Counted from the first letter of the stretch, positions 46,409-56,874 are shown. The stretch: 64,000 nucleotides of DNA from an uncultured Planctomycetia bacterium (GCA_937952135.1 CALFYL010000126.1:1-64000), one strand, 5' to 3'. Notes: generated by a model not told the origin, from the sequence alone. A program made the numbers and translations.

Positions 46409-48013
46409 TCACGGCGGAGTTTCCGTGCGCCGCCCACCCAAGGAGCCGCCGGCGACCACCTCGTCGTACGCGAGGCCGAGTGCGGCGCGGTAGTCCGTGA
46501 GCGAACGGAAGTGCTCCTCGAGCACGTCGACGAGCGACGCCGCCGCGAGCGCCGCCTGTTGCTCGCGCAGGTTGACGCGCAGCAGATCGCTCTCGCCGGC
46601 CTGGAGCTGGAGGCGCTCGGCCTCGGCCAGTTGGTTCGCGAGCCGCACGTTCTCGCGCGCCTGGCCGATCCGCAGCCAGCTCTGCGTCAGAGACGACGCG
46701 ATGTCCTGCACCTGCGCGCGCACGCTCTCGCCGAGGAACTGCGCCTCGCGCGTGAGCTTGGCGATCTTCGCCTGCGTCTCGCGCACCTTCCCGCGCGGCG
46801 CGCGGCGCTGCAACGGAAGCTGGAAGCGCAGCAGCGCCGTGAGTTCGAAGGGTCCCTTGTCGTCGATCGCCGAACTCGGCTCGCCCATGTCCTGCGAGCC
46901 GACGACCCCCAGGTCGAGGCGCGGCAGCAGGTCGTTGCTCGCGAGTTGCTCCTCGAGCTCCAACCGCGAGAGCTCGAGCTCGATGGAGCGCAGCTCGGGC
47001 CGCCGCGCGAGCGCCAGATCCATGTCGTCGGGCCGCAGCACCTGGGCGACGTCGCGCGGCGTCGGAAACTCGTAGGGCAGCGCGTCGTCGGCGGGCACGG
47101 CCGGCTGGCCGCTCTCGTCGCGCCAGAAGAGCGACAGCGCGATCGCACTCTGCTGCAGACCGCGTTCGGCGCGCACGAGGTTCGCGCGCCGGTCGACGAT
47201 CAAGCGCTGGTTCTCGGTGAGGTTGATGGCGGCGATCAAGCCCTCGCTCACGGCGAGCTCGATCTGCTCCATGCGGTCCTCGGCGAGCGCGAGCAAGCGC
47301 ACCGCGATCTCGCGCCGCCGGCCCCACGCCACCCACTTCCAGTACGCATCGGCCGCCTTGCGCGTCGCGTCGAGCCGCTTCTCGACGACCGCCGGCTCCG
47401 CCTGTTCGCGGGCCAGGCGCGCGCGCCACAGTTCGAGCCGCCGCGGATCGATCGTGCGCCCTTGCAGCAGTGGCGCCATCAATCCGACGCGCCACTCGCC
47501 TTGGTCGTCGGTCTTCGCCTTGCCGTCGTACACGGCGAAGTCGCCGCGTCCGAGCCGGTAGCCGCTGCTGAGGCTCAGGCCGCCGAACTCGAGCGGTTGC
47601 TCGACGCTGAAGTCGAGCCGATCGCTCTCGTAGAAGCCTTCGAGGTCGCTCGAGGCGCTGGCGCCGAGGCGCGTGTCGAAGGCGCCGCGCGCTTGAAGCA
47701 GACGGCCCTCCGCCATGGCGACCTCTTCGAGCACCGCGAGGATGAGCGGAAAGTGCAGCTCGACCGAGCGCAGGACGTCCTCGACCTCGATCGTCGCGAG
47801 CGGCGCGTCGACGCCTTCGCTGTCAGCGCGCGAGGACTGGCCGAGCACGTGGATCGGCGCCAGCGGCGACGAAGGGTCGGGCTCGGAGAACTGGAACCGT
47901 TCGAGCACCGCGGGCGACGGCGGCGCGAGCGGCTCGATGCGCGGCGGCGTGATCTGGCACGCGGCGCCGAGGGCCGCGGCGCCGAGCGATCGCAGGAGCG
48001 CGCGCGAGCTCAT
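46409..48013 (-). CDS. Outer-membrane efflux (TolC-like) lipoprotein
   Basis: The 534-residue product begins with a signal peptide and lipobox (LGAAALGAACQI). The OEP domain shows paired long helical hairpins (QPLEFGGLSLSSGYRLG beta segment, VVEKRLDATRKAADAYWKW and ARENVRLANQLAEAERL-type helices). It forms the outer-membrane channel of a tripartite exporter. The start overlaps the stop of the HlyD-like gene (ATGA), so translation is coupled. The export system is completed by the ABC protein upstream. Confidence 0.88.
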   Translation of the reverse strand: MSSRALLRSLGAAALGAACQITPPRIEPLAPPSPAVLERFQFSEPDPSSPLAPIHVLGQSSRADSEGVDAPLATIEVEDVLRSVELHFPLILAVLEEVAMAEGRLLQARGAFDTRLGASASSDLEGFYESDRLDFSVEQPLEFGGLSLSSGYRLGRGDFAVYDGKAKTDDQGEWRVGLMAPLLQGRTIDPRRLELWRARLAREQAEPAVVEKRLDATRKAADAYWKWVAWGRRREIAVRLLALAEDRMEQIELAVSEGLIAAINLTENQRLIVDRRANLVRAERGLQQSAIALSLFWRDESGQPAVPADDALPYEFPTPRDVAQVLRPDDMDLALARRPELRSIELELSRLELEEQLASNDLLPRLDLGVVGSQDMGEPSSAIDDKGPFELTALLRFQLPLQRRAPRGKVRETQAKIAKLTREAQFLGESVRAQVQDIASSLTQSWLRIGQARENVRLANQLAEAERLQLQAGESDLLRVNLREQQAALAAASLVDVLEEHFRSLTDYRAALGLAYDEVVAGGSLGGRRTETPP

Positions 48014-49386
48014 TGGTCGGCGCCGTCCTTCCCCGCCGAACCGCCCGACGAGCTGTTCGACTTGCCGTTCTTCTTCGCGGGCGCCGATCCGCGTCCGGCG
48101 CCCGCGGGCGCGCTGTCCATCGCCGGCGGGAAGGCGTTGAGCTGCCGCCAGATCTCGTAGCCGAGCCGCACCGTGTCGAGCAACAGCCAGCCGTTCGCGC
48201 GCACTCCCTGGCGCAAGTAGCGCCGATCGGGCCACGGATCGTCGTTCGGATCGGGCGCCACGAGCACGCGGAAGCGGCCGTCGGGCGCGCCCTGCGCGTC
48301 GACCACGAGCACGCGACCGCCGAAGGTGCCGACGGCCACCGACGGCCAACCGGCGAACTGCACCGCGGGCCAGCCCTCGAACTGGATCCGCACCGGGCGC
48401 CCGGGGTGGATCAGCGGCGCGTCGATCCCGCGCACCCACAGCTCGACCGCGAGCTCGTCGGCGTCGGGGATCAGCTCGAGCAGCGGATCGCCCTGCGAGA
48501 GCAGATCCGCGGAGTTCGCCGCATGCACGCGCAACACGTAGCCGTCGCGCGGCGCAGTGACGGTCTGCGTCTTCTGCCGGTCGAACTTGATCGCCGCGTC
48601 GTTCAAGTCCTTCTCGGCGGCCGCGACCTTCGAACGCGCGTCCTCGCGCGAACTGCGCGTGGATTCGATGCGCGCCTGTTGTTCGTTCCCGACGCGCACG
48701 ACCTCGGTCTCCTTCGCCTGCTGGTCGTTGCGCAACTGCTCGACCTTCGCCTTGGCGCCCTCGACCTTCGCGACGGCGGATACGAAGTCGGCTTCCGCCT
48801 TCTGGAAGTCGAGCTCCGACACGACTCCGGCCTCGAACAACTTCGACTTGCGCGCGAAGTCCGCGCGCTTCTGGATCAGATCGGCTTCGTGGCCGTCGAG
48901 GTCGCGCTGCGCGATGAGCACGAGCTGTTCGGCGCCGGCCGCGGCGAGTTGCGCCGCCGTGACCGACTGGTTCCTCGCTTGCTCCTGGAAGCCGAGCTGC
49001 TGCTCGTACACCTGCACCATGCCGCGCGCCGCGTCGAGCTTCTCGCGCATGAACTGGAGCTGTTGCTCGAGGCGCAGCGCGTACTGCGGATCCTGGTCGC
49101 TCAACTCGGCGAGCACCTGGCCGCGCTGCACGTACATTCCTTCCTGGACGTCCACGCGCACCAGGCGCCCCGTGACGGGCGCGGGAATCACCAGCGCGCG
49201 GTCGAGCGGATCGAGCGCGATCACGCGCCCTTGCGCCTGCACGTTCTGGACCCAGGGCAGGAACACGAAGGCGGGCCCCAGGGTGAGGAAGGTCAGGAGC
49301 AGCAGCTTCGCGAGCTTGCGGACCGCGCGCGGCGGGCGGACGGTCTGGAAGGCGGTGAGCCCGAGGCCTTGGAGTTCGGAGTGCAT
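48010..49386 (-). CDS. HlyD-family membrane fusion protein
   Basis: The 458-residue adaptor has one N-terminal membrane helix (KLAKLLLLTFLTLGPAFVFL). A lipoyl/barrel-sandwich strand follows (PAPVTGRLVRVDVQEGMYVQ), then a long coiled coil from about residue 95 to 270 (YALRLEQQLQFMREKLDAAR, QKAEADFVSAVAKVEGAKA). The second barrel-sandwich half is TVTAPRDGYVLRVHAA. The C-terminus is Ser/Lys-rich (KKNGKSNSSSGG). It bridges the ABC protein and the TolC-like channel. It lies 27 bases after the ABC gene stop. Confidence 0.9.
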   Translation of the reverse strand: MHSELQGLGLTAFQTVRPPRAVRKLAKLLLLTFLTLGPAFVFLPWVQNVQAQGRVIALDPLDRALVIPAPVTGRLVRVDVQEGMYVQRGQVLAELSDQDPQYALRLEQQLQFMREKLDAARGMVQVYEQQLGFQEQARNQSVTAAQLAAAGAEQLVLIAQRDLDGHEADLIQKRADFARKSKLFEAGVVSELDFQKAEADFVSAVAKVEGAKAKVEQLRNDQQAKETEVVRVGNEQQARIESTRSSREDARSKVAAAEKDLNDAAIKFDRQKTQTVTAPRDGYVLRVHAANSADLLSQGDPLLELIPDADELAVELWVRGIDAPLIHPGRPVRIQFEGWPAVQFAGWPSVAVGTFGGRVLVVDAQGAPDGRFRVLVAPDPNDDPWPDRRYLRQGVRANGWLLLDTVRLGYEIWRQLNAFPPAMDSAPAGAGRGSAPAKKNGKSNSSSGGSAGKDGADQ

Positions 49387-49413
49387 GGCAGTGCGGAGGC
49401 GGGCGCTCGGGGC

Positions 49414-51606
49414 TCAGGCGCCGGCGGCGGTTCGGTGCAGTGGTCCGCGGGTGAGCGCACCGCTCGGAAGAGAGAGCACGCTGTCGCAGCGGTCGAGCAC
49501 TTCGGGCTCGTTCGTCGCGATCACCAGCGTCCACGGCGCGCCGCGGTCGAACAGCGCCGCGAGCAGGAGCTCGCGAGCTTCGCCGTGGAGTTCCCCGAAG
49601 ATATCCGTGACGAGCAACAGCCTCGGACGGCCGGCGATCGCGCGCGCGATCTGCAGCCGCACGATCTGCCCGCCGGAGAGCGGCCGGCCGTGCGCGGTGA
49701 TCGTGGTGTCGACGCCCTGCGGGAACTGTTCGACCTCGTCGAGCAAGCCGACCGCACGCAAGGCCTCGTGCACGTCGTCGTCGGTCACGAACGCGCGCGT
49801 GAGGCGCACGTTCTCGCGGATCGTGCCCTCGAACAGCTCGACGTGGTCGACGAGCGTCGCGAAGCGCCGCAGCGACTCGAGCGAGAGCGTGCGCAGATCT
49901 CGACCGTCGACGCGGATCGCGCCCCGCGTCGGTCGGCGCAGCCCCCACATGAGTTGCAGCAGCGAACTCTTGCCGGAGGCGCTCGGTCCGCACAGTCCGA
50001 CGCGCGCGCCGCTGGGGGCGTGCAATCGGATGCCCTGCATCACGGTCGACGAACTAGGCGCCGACCAGCCGAGGTCGCGCAGCTCGAGCTCCATCCCGCG
50101 CGCGCCCGGCTTGAGCAAGTGGTGCTCGCCGCCCATCGGCTCCACCGGCAGATCGAGCAGCTTGCCGACCTTGTCGGTCGCGGCCATGAGGTCGTAGAAC
50201 GACTCGAGGTGCTTGCCGAGCTTCGCCACGGAACTCACGACGAGCGTGACGATCAGTTCCGCGGCGACGAGCTGGCCGAGCGTGAGCGTGTTCTGCATCA
50301 CCAGCAGGCCGCCGACGCCGAGCAGCGCCGTGCTGGCGAGGATCTGCAGCACGTACGAGCCGATGTACTGGCGGAACACGACGCGGAAGTGCTCGGAGCG
50401 GCGCTCGAGGTACTCGCGGACGAGCCGGTCGGAGCGCTCGAACACGAAGCGCAACGCGCCGCTCGACTTGTACAGCAGCGCGTTGCGCGCGATCTCTTCG
50501 AGCCAGGCGACGATCTCGTACTTCGCGCTGCTCTCCGCCTTCGCCGTGCGGATGCCTTGCTTCACCGGTCCGAACACGATCAGCGCGATCGAGCCGAGCA
50601 GCAGGATGTCGAACGCGAGCAGCAGCGGGTGGTAGAACGCCAGCACCACGAGGCCGACCACCACGCTGAGCAAGAGCGCCAGGCCGTCCAGCAGCAGGAA
50701 GGAGCCGAGTTTCTGGATTTGTGTGACGTCGAGGAAGCGGTTGACGAGCTCGGGCGCGTAATGCGAGTCGTGCACCGACACGGCGACGCGCGGGAGGCGC
50801 GCGGTGAGGTCGGAGAGCACGCGCACGAACAAGCGGCGCTGCAGCATCTCGACCACCCACGTCTGCACGCCGCCGAGGATCGCGGCGAAGCTCAGCCCGA
50901 GGAACAAGAGCAGCACGACCACGATCAGCGGCGGCAAGGCCCCGCCCAGCGCGACGAAGTTCACCAGCGCCTGCACCGCGAGCGGGGTGGCGAGCGACAG
51001 CACGCCGATAGCGACCGCGAAGGTCACGACTGCGACCACGTCGCCCTTGTCGGGCTGCACGAGTTGGATCAGCCGGCGAAACGGATGCAGCGTCGGCGTC
51101 TCGTGCGGCGCGGAGGCGGGCGCCGCCGGCGCGGTCTCCTCGTCGGACTCGCTGAGCTGGCCGAGTCGCGCCTTGAGCCAGCGCTGGCGCCGCGCCCCAT
51201 CGAATCCGACCAGGCGCACGAGCTCCTCGAACTCGAGCTCTCGCCGCGCGTCCTCCTCGTGCGCGCCGCGCGTGGACACGCTCGCGCCGCGCTCGCCGCG
51301 CCGCACGACGATCCAGCGAGTCCAAGTGCGCCCCTCGGCGTCGCTCGCGTCGACGGCGGTGAGCAACGGCTCGTCCCAGCGCAGCCATTCGCCGAGTTCC
51401 TCTCCGCTCGCCTCCACGACCTCGAGGTTCACGTGCGCGGAGTCGGCGGCGAGCTTCAGCCAATCGAGCGCCGCGAGCGGCACCTCGCCCGAGGACGGCA
51501 TGGCGCGCTCGAGGCCGTTCGAGAGCTCTTCGACCAGCTCCGGAGCGACCTCACCCGTTGTCAAGTCCGCCAGCGCGCGCGCTGCCGGTTGGATCTTTTC
51601 CTGCAT
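49414..51606 (-). CDS. ABC-type export protein with degenerate ATPase motifs
   Basis: The product is 730 residues. A cytoplasmic N-terminal domain (1-170) precedes a six-helix type I exporter domain (about 185-470) and a nucleotide-binding domain (about 500-730). Walker A GPSASGKSS (540-548) and the LSGGQ signature (643-647) are intact. The Q-loop Gln is Asp587 (VDHVELF). The Walker B position reads LLLVTDIFG, with Thr667 in place of Asp and Asp668 in place of the catalytic Glu. The H-loop His is Asn699 (VIATNEPEVL). The N-terminal domain lacks the Cys and His of C39 peptidases. Together with HlyD and TolC-like proteins it forms a type I secretion-like system, probably with impaired ATP hydrolysis. 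Confidence 0.87.
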   Translation of the reverse strand: MQEKIQPAARALADLTTGEVAPELVEELSNGLERAMPSSGEVPLAALDWLKLAADSAHVNLEVVEASGEELGEWLRWDEPLLTAVDASDAEGRTWTRWIVVRRGERGASVSTRGAHEEDARRELEFEELVRLVGFDGARRQRWLKARLGQLSESDEETAPAAPASAPHETPTLHPFRRLIQLVQPDKGDVVAVVTFAVAIGVLSLATPLAVQALVNFVALGGALPPLIVVVLLLFLGLSFAAILGGVQTWVVEMLQRRLFVRVLSDLTARLPRVAVSVHDSHYAPELVNRFLDVTQIQKLGSFLLLDGLALLLSVVVGLVVLAFYHPLLLAFDILLLGSIALIVFGPVKQGIRTAKAESSAKYEIVAWLEEIARNALLYKSSGALRFVFERSDRLVREYLERRSEHFRVVFRQYIGSYVLQILASTALLGVGGLLVMQNTLTLGQLVAAELIVTLVVSSVAKLGKHLESFYDLMAATDKVGKLLDLPVEPMGGEHHLLKPGARGMELELRDLGWSAPSSSTVMQGIRLHAPSGARVGLCGPSASGKSSLLQLMWGLRRPTRGAIRVDGRDLRTLSLESLRRFATLVDHVELFEGTIRENVRLTRAFVTDDDVHEALRAVGLLDEVEQFPQGVDTTITAHGRPLSGGQIVRLQIARAIAGRPRLLLVTDIFGELHGEARELLLAALFDRGAPWTLVIATNEPEVLDRCDSVLSLPSGALTRGPLHRTAAGA

Positions 51607-51949
51607 CGTCTTCGTGGGGTGTCGGGGCAGGTGGTTCTCGTGGAGCTTCCGTTCGGGGGAACAAAGGTCGTCCAGACTGCCGTCCGCCGCGCGTCGTTGC
51701 GAATCGACTCTCCCGACCGAATCGTGCCCGCGCGCCTTCGAACGGGCAAGCCGGACTCGCTCGAGCGGGCGGCGCCGCTACGAAAGTCGCCCGCGAACGT
51801 GAGTCGAACCGCCCGCGGACTCGCGCGAGTCGGCGTTCGGTCCGCTGATGCGCCGCCTCCAGCCACGGGGCCGTGCTCGTGGACAGCTCACGCGGAGGCC
51901 GGGCCGCCGCCAACTGGAATCGTGGCCCGGCGACCGCCCGAAAGCGGCC
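51607..51949. other. Gap upstream of the export operon
   Basis: There are 343 bases between the stop of the BNR protein gene and the start of the ABC gene, both on the minus strand. It should hold the operon promoter. No open frame has a plausible start and composition, and I saw no terminator hairpin or repeat. Confidence 0.4.
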
Positions 51950-54157
51950 TCAGAACGTGCCGAGCTTGTAGAGCTGGCCTTGGGCGATCACCCAGCGCTC
52001 GCCCGTCGTGGGATTGGAAACGACACCGGCGTGGCGACGCGCGTGGTCCCAAAACACCGGGCCTCCCGATCCGGACGGGAGACCGAGGCCGGTGACCGTC
52101 GTGATTCCGTACGAGCCGGCGCCGTAGCGCACGATGCGCCGCACGGACGTCGTGTCGACGAAGGCCGGCGTGCCCTCGTGATCGAAGCGCAGCCTCCCGA
52201 AGTGATTGACCGCGCCCGCGAGGTCGAGCTCCGACCAGTTGGCGCCGCCGTTCTCCGTCACGTGCAACTTCACGACGAGCGGGCCGCCGGAGTTCAAGTT
52301 GGACTCGATCGCGTAGACGCGGCTGGGAACGAGCGGATCGACGACGACGTGGTGAAACTCGCCCGATCGCAACTTGGAGAAGCTCTCGAAACCGTTGGTG
52401 GTCAGGTACAGCCCGGTGTCGCTGGTGACTTGGCCCATGCGCTGCGCGCGCGGGACCGCGAACCAGCCGCGCAACAGGTTGCTCGGGTCGTGATCGATGT
52501 CGACCAGGCTCATCGACGCGGTAGCGGTCTGTTCGAGCGGGTGGTGCAAGCGTGGCAGGTAGTGCCCGATCGCCGGGGCCCACCAGGCGTACTCCAGCTC
52601 CAAGTAGCGGTGGCGATCGTGCGCGTGCTGGTAGGTGGGGTGCCAGTTGGCCACCGCCTCGGCGCCGACCCACACGTGATCGAGCCCGGCGCTGACGCGC
52701 GTCGCGCGCGAGTACGGGATCGCGGAGCCGGTCCAGGTCTGCGACGGTCCGGACGGCACGTAGGTGTAGCGCACCATCTCGTCGCAGGCCGCGAACATGC
52801 GCGTGTCGGTGGTGTCGTGGATCAGCACGTCTTGCGCTACTCCGAGGCTGGTATCCCGGTTGAAAAACGACCACGACTCTCCTTGGTCCTGCGTGCGGTA
52901 AATGCCCTGGCCGGAGACGAAGGCGTAAGCCTGCTGCGGGCTCGCGCGACTGATCGCGACGTGCGTCACGTTTGGATTCGCGGCGGGGAGACCGCTACTG
53001 CGCGACTCGAACGTCGAGCCCCCGTCGAGCGTGCGGTACACGCCGTTGGCGAGGCTGCCGAAGTACACCACGTTGGGATTGCCCGCCTGGATCGCGAGCC
53101 CGGTCAGGCCCATCTCGCGCGTCCAGCCGTTGACGGAGTTCCAGTTCTGCCCGCCGTTCGTGGTCTTCATCGCACCCCAACGCGTCGCCGCGTAGGCGGT
53201 CTCGCTATCGGAGGGTGCAACCTGGATGTCGCGCGCTCCGTCCGGTCCGGAGCGCCACTGCCAGCTGATCGGACCACTGCCGGTCACCAGGCCGCGGTAG
53301 TAGCGGTCGTGGAACGCGAGGTGAAGCGCCGTCTGACCCTGGTAGCTCCCGACCGCCAGCGACGTCCCGGCGTCGAGGTTCGGGATCACCGAGTTGCCCA
53401 CGAGCTCGTACCAGGTCGCGCCCGCGTCGAACGAGCGCCGCACGCGGCCGTGGACGGTGGCGCAGTACAGCGTATTCGCTGCAAAGGGGTCCTGTCGGAG
53501 AGTCCAGTGGTCGTTGCGGTCGATGTCGGAGAAGACGATCGACCAGGGAGGCGGCTGCGCCGGGCCGGGAACGAACGACTTGAAAACCACTCCGCCCGCT
53601 CCGCCGCCGCGGATGCTGCCGCCCCACAACCGGCGGGGCGACGAACTGAAGCGGTCCACCAAGACGCCGTGAATCGTGTAAGCGCCGTCGATCTGCGAGC
53701 CCAGATAGAACGCGTGCCACGACTGGCCGCCGTCCGTCGAGCGGTGCATCTGACCGTAGACCGACACGTAGAGCGTGTCCGAATCGTGGGGATCGAGCGT
53801 CAACCGATCGGTCCCGACGCCCTTGTAGAAGAGCGTGGTGGTCGGCAACGCGCCGCTGCCCGACCCGTTCGACGGGGTCCAACTCCCACCGCCGTTGGTC
53901 GTGCGGTACACGCCGCTCGCGACCTGCGTCGAGCCGACCAGATCCTGAGTCAGCACCCACGCGCGGTTGGCGTCCGTCGGATGCACCGCGATGCCGACGA
54001 TCGACTGGTAGCCGCCGATGCCATTCATCTTGCGCCGCCACCGCAGCGTGTCGGGAGGGTCGCTCACGTCGGCAGCGCTCCCAACGGTAGAGCATGCGAG
54101 CGCGACGGCGATCCCACACGAAAGAACGCGAATACGCGCGATGGAAGAGCTCTTCAT
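51950..54157 (-). CDS. Exported BNR/Asp-box beta-propeller protein
   Basis: The start at 54157 is supported by an AGGAG seven bases upstream and gives 735 residues. A signal peptide (VLSCGIAVALACSTVGSA) leads to about nine sialidase-like Asp boxes, STDGGQSWHAF, TTNGGQNWNSV, TLDGGSTFESR, TQDQGESWSFF and TENGGANWSEL among them. Each sits between strands of a probable multi-bladed propeller like the VPS10/sortilin or photosystem II stability factor type. No catalytic sialidase residues are seen. The protein is probably secreted. Confidence 0.87.
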   Translation of the reverse strand: MKSSSIARIRVLSCGIAVALACSTVGSAADVSDPPDTLRWRRKMNGIGGYQSIVGIAVHPTDANRAWVLTQDLVGSTQVASGVYRTTNGGGSWTPSNGSGSGALPTTTLFYKGVGTDRLTLDPHDSDTLYVSVYGQMHRSTDGGQSWHAFYLGSQIDGAYTIHGVLVDRFSSSPRRLWGGSIRGGGAGGVVFKSFVPGPAQPPPWSIVFSDIDRNDHWTLRQDPFAANTLYCATVHGRVRRSFDAGATWYELVGNSVIPNLDAGTSLAVGSYQGQTALHLAFHDRYYRGLVTGSGPISWQWRSGPDGARDIQVAPSDSETAYAATRWGAMKTTNGGQNWNSVNGWTREMGLTGLAIQAGNPNVVYFGSLANGVYRTLDGGSTFESRSSGLPAANPNVTHVAISRASPQQAYAFVSGQGIYRTQDQGESWSFFNRDTSLGVAQDVLIHDTTDTRMFAACDEMVRYTYVPSGPSQTWTGSAIPYSRATRVSAGLDHVWVGAEAVANWHPTYQHAHDRHRYLELEYAWWAPAIGHYLPRLHHPLEQTATASMSLVDIDHDPSNLLRGWFAVPRAQRMGQVTSDTGLYLTTNGFESFSKLRSGEFHHVVVDPLVPSRVYAIESNLNSGGPLVVKLHVTENGGANWSELDLAGAVNHFGRLRFDHEGTPAFVDTTSVRRIVRYGAGSYGITTVTGLGLPSGSGGPVFWDHARRHAGVVSNPTTGERWVIAQGQLYKLGTF

Positions 54158-54729
54158 GCTGTGGCTCCTGTGGGAACTTGCGACCGGAGGCGTCCCCGGT
54201 CGAGCGGCATTGGGGGATCGGGACATCCAGGCGGATGACTCCGGCGGCATCGTATCGCCGCAGCCCACTCTGTGAGACGCACGCGTGCGTCCGCGACGGT
54301 CCGGTACGTGCCAGTGGAGTTTGGGTCCCGCGAGTGGGACATTCCCAATACCTGGAAGTAGTCGCATGGACGCCCCCCGGACGCGGGAGTTTGGGACTCT
54401 CGTTTCCGCACGCCCGGAAGCGCGGTGTCGAGTGGCGCGGGAGGGCCACGTGCAGCCCCGGCGAAATTGTCGTTCGTGCGACGCGCGGGACGTTGCGAGC
54501 GTCGGGGGGCTCGATCTCGAGATCGAGAGAAGTGAGGTTCTCGCGCACCAACAATCCGTCGGTGAACGGTGCAATCCGCCCGCGCCCCGTCGCCCAGTCC
54601 CCCTTCGCTCGATTTGCGCGAGTGGCTCACACGCCACCCGTCGTTCCATTCGCTCCGCTGCGGTTCAGGCGGGAAGCGTCCCGGCTTCGTGCGAACCCAT
54701 ATCGGTTGGGTAGGGCCGCCACGAGGTTC
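54158..54729. other. Long gap upstream of the BNR gene, no gene seen
   Basis: There are 572 bases of lower codon bias. All open frames here lack plausible starts or family matches. The 54158-54180 end carries the Shine-Dalgarno of the BNR gene. The rest seems to be intergenic or decayed sequence adjoining the kinase remnant. Confidence 0.4.
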
Positions 54730-56057
54730 ATCGAATGGGCGGGAGCGACCGGTTTCACCACGTGGCGATCGAAACCCGCGGCTCGCGAGCGCTTCTTGGC
54801 GCAGGTTGCCCCCACCCGGTCACGGCGATCGGCATGACGTTCTTGCCAAAGGGTGCGCGACGAGTGGCCCGGGCGACTTCGTATTCGCCGAGATTCGGAA
54901 GGCCAAGGTCGCACAGCACCGCGTGCGGCTCTTGCTCCATCGCTATGCGCACCGCTTCTTGACCGTCGAAGGCAGTTCGCATCTCGTTTCCCATGAGTCT
55001 GAAGAGGGTCGACAAGCCGTTCGCCGAGTCGCGGTTGTCGTCCGCTCTCAGCACTCGGAAGCGAGAAGCGGAACCGCCCGATCGACGGATGGGTCGGGAG
55101 GGATCTTGGGTTGCTCCACACGCACCGGCAGGCGGACTACGAACACGCTGCCCGTGCCGAGCCCCGCGCTGTGGGCGACGACCGTGCTGCCGTGCAACTC
55201 GACGAGCTGTTGCGCAAGCGACAGCCCGATGCCGAGGCCGACCGCGCACCGCGGCGAGGCGCCGTCGACCTGCGAATACCTCTCGAAGATGACCGACGAC
55301 TTGTCCGAGGGGATGCCGATTCCGGTGGCTTTCATGAAACCACGATCTCGTCGCCTTCGATCTCGGCCCGGATCTCGATCCGCCCGCCGCGGTCGGTGTG
55401 TTCGATGGCATGGCTCTTCAGTTTGAATACCTGCGTGAGCCGCGCAGGGTCCGCGTTCAGGCAGGCCGGTCTGGGAGGCAGCGAGACGGTGAGCTCGCGC
55501 CCAGCCATGTCGAGTTCCCGCGGCATGCATCGACGGCGCGCGCGACCAGGTTTGCCAGTTCGATTGGCCCGTCTCAGCACAATCTCTCCGCGGCCGATGC
55601 GATGGACGTCGATCAAGTCGTCGAGGAGGCGTATCAACTGCTGGATCAACGGGTCGATGTCCTCCAATTCCCATGGCTGTTCCGACGTCGGATCCGCGCC
55701 GACGCGGAGGATCCTCACGGCATTGCGAACCGAGGAGAGCGGATTGCGAGGTTCGTGCGCCAGCGTCGCGAGGAAATCGTCCTTCCACGGAGCTGATCCG
55801 CGCGTCCTCCTCCGCGATGCGCTCCTGCACGATCATCGACTGGTTGAAGGTCTCGCGATCCGTCCGTCGACGCCGCCCCAGATCGTCGGCAATCGCACGC
55901 CGAAGTCGCCTTCTCGCAGGGCGAGGATCGCCACGAGAGTGGCAGCGCCCCGCACGCGTGTCACCCGGCGGCTCGGCTTCGTCGCGGCGCCGCGACCGTT
56001 CTGCTTCTCGCGTTCACGCCCGAGTTCATGAGCACCGCGCGTCATGGGGTCGTTCAT
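54730..56057 (-). pseudogene. Frameshifted hybrid sensor histidine kinase (HAMP-HisKA-HATPase-REC remnant)
   Basis: Pieces of one hybrid kinase lie in order on the minus strand but in different frames. A HAMP-like segment (AILALREGDFGVRLPTIWGG) is near 55,860-55,950. The phosphoacceptor DDFLATLAHEPRNPLSS lies near 55,735. ILRVGADP...IQQLIRLLDDLIDVHRIG follows, then an ATPase domain with TGIGIP and GLGIGLSLAQQLVELHG. A receiver domain follows, with FRVLRADDNRD and VLCDLGLPNLGEYEVAR. The ending AAGFDRHVVKPVAP is again in another frame near 54,780. At least four frame changes are needed. Decay and sequence error in this patch are both possible. No intact reading frame is left. Confidence 0.8.
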
Positions 56058-56874
56058 CGCTGAGGTTTCGGAGCTGGGCGAGTGAATCGCAGCCGATCGG
56101 ACGGGTTGTCCTCACGACGTACGACCGCGACGTCCGGCGAAAGGGGAAGCGCGAGCGATCGCTCGGCGAGTTCGTCACGCCGTTTCCTCGAGGAATTTCT
56201 TCTCTCGGTCCCGCTCGTGGCGGTACGCGTGTCATGTGCAGGGCGCCGTCCTGATTCACCGCTCCACAGGTAGCCGTGGTGGGCGCTTGAATCCTTGCCG
56301 GCGGACGCGAGGCACGAGCCATGGCGGCGAACGCCTTGGCGGTTCGAACGATTTGCTTTCGGAGCGGTGTTCACGTCGCGGCCTCCGAGCACGGCCACAC
56401 AAGCGCGGCGGCCCCCATTTCTCTCCAGGTGCTAAGAACTGGAACGATCGGGTTGCGAGACCGGAGGAAGGCCGCAGGACAAGTCTGCCGTGCGCGTCGA
56501 CCTTGCCCGTAGCCATCCCACCGTTGCGTCGGTCGCAGTGTGCGCCGTGGAACCGAGCCTTGCTTTTCGAGGGACCGCAGGCTGTTAGCAGGAAATCGAG
56601 CGCGGGTTGAAGTGCTTCGAGTTCCGAGTGCTCGCTTCGATCCGCATGGATCCACAACCGAGCGTCGCGCTCGTAGCTGTCGGAGATCCGTTCGACGGCG
56701 GCGCAGGAGTTCGAGACGCGCACTCGTGGGACAAGACAGCCACGGCAAGCGGCAAGTCCCGACGGCTGCCTTGGACGCCAAGAGCCCTGGGCTGCGGGTC
56801 GAGTGCGGGTCGGTCGCCCCGCCGCGCGGGTCGGGACTCCGCCCGCGGCGCGGGTCGAAAGCGCGACCGCCACG
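56058..56874. other. Gene-poor stretch before the tRNA terminator
   Basis: There are 817 bases with no supported gene. A short minus-strand phrase, VVRREDNPSDRLRF near 56,100, resembles the start of a response-regulator domain and may be a second remnant next to the kinase, but nothing extends it. Frames ending over the tRNA on the plus strand are artefacts. Confidence 0.4.

Noticed and set aside
56054..56398. Second response-regulator gene
   Set aside because: Only a short EDNPSD-like phrase is recognisable. No domain continues in any frame.
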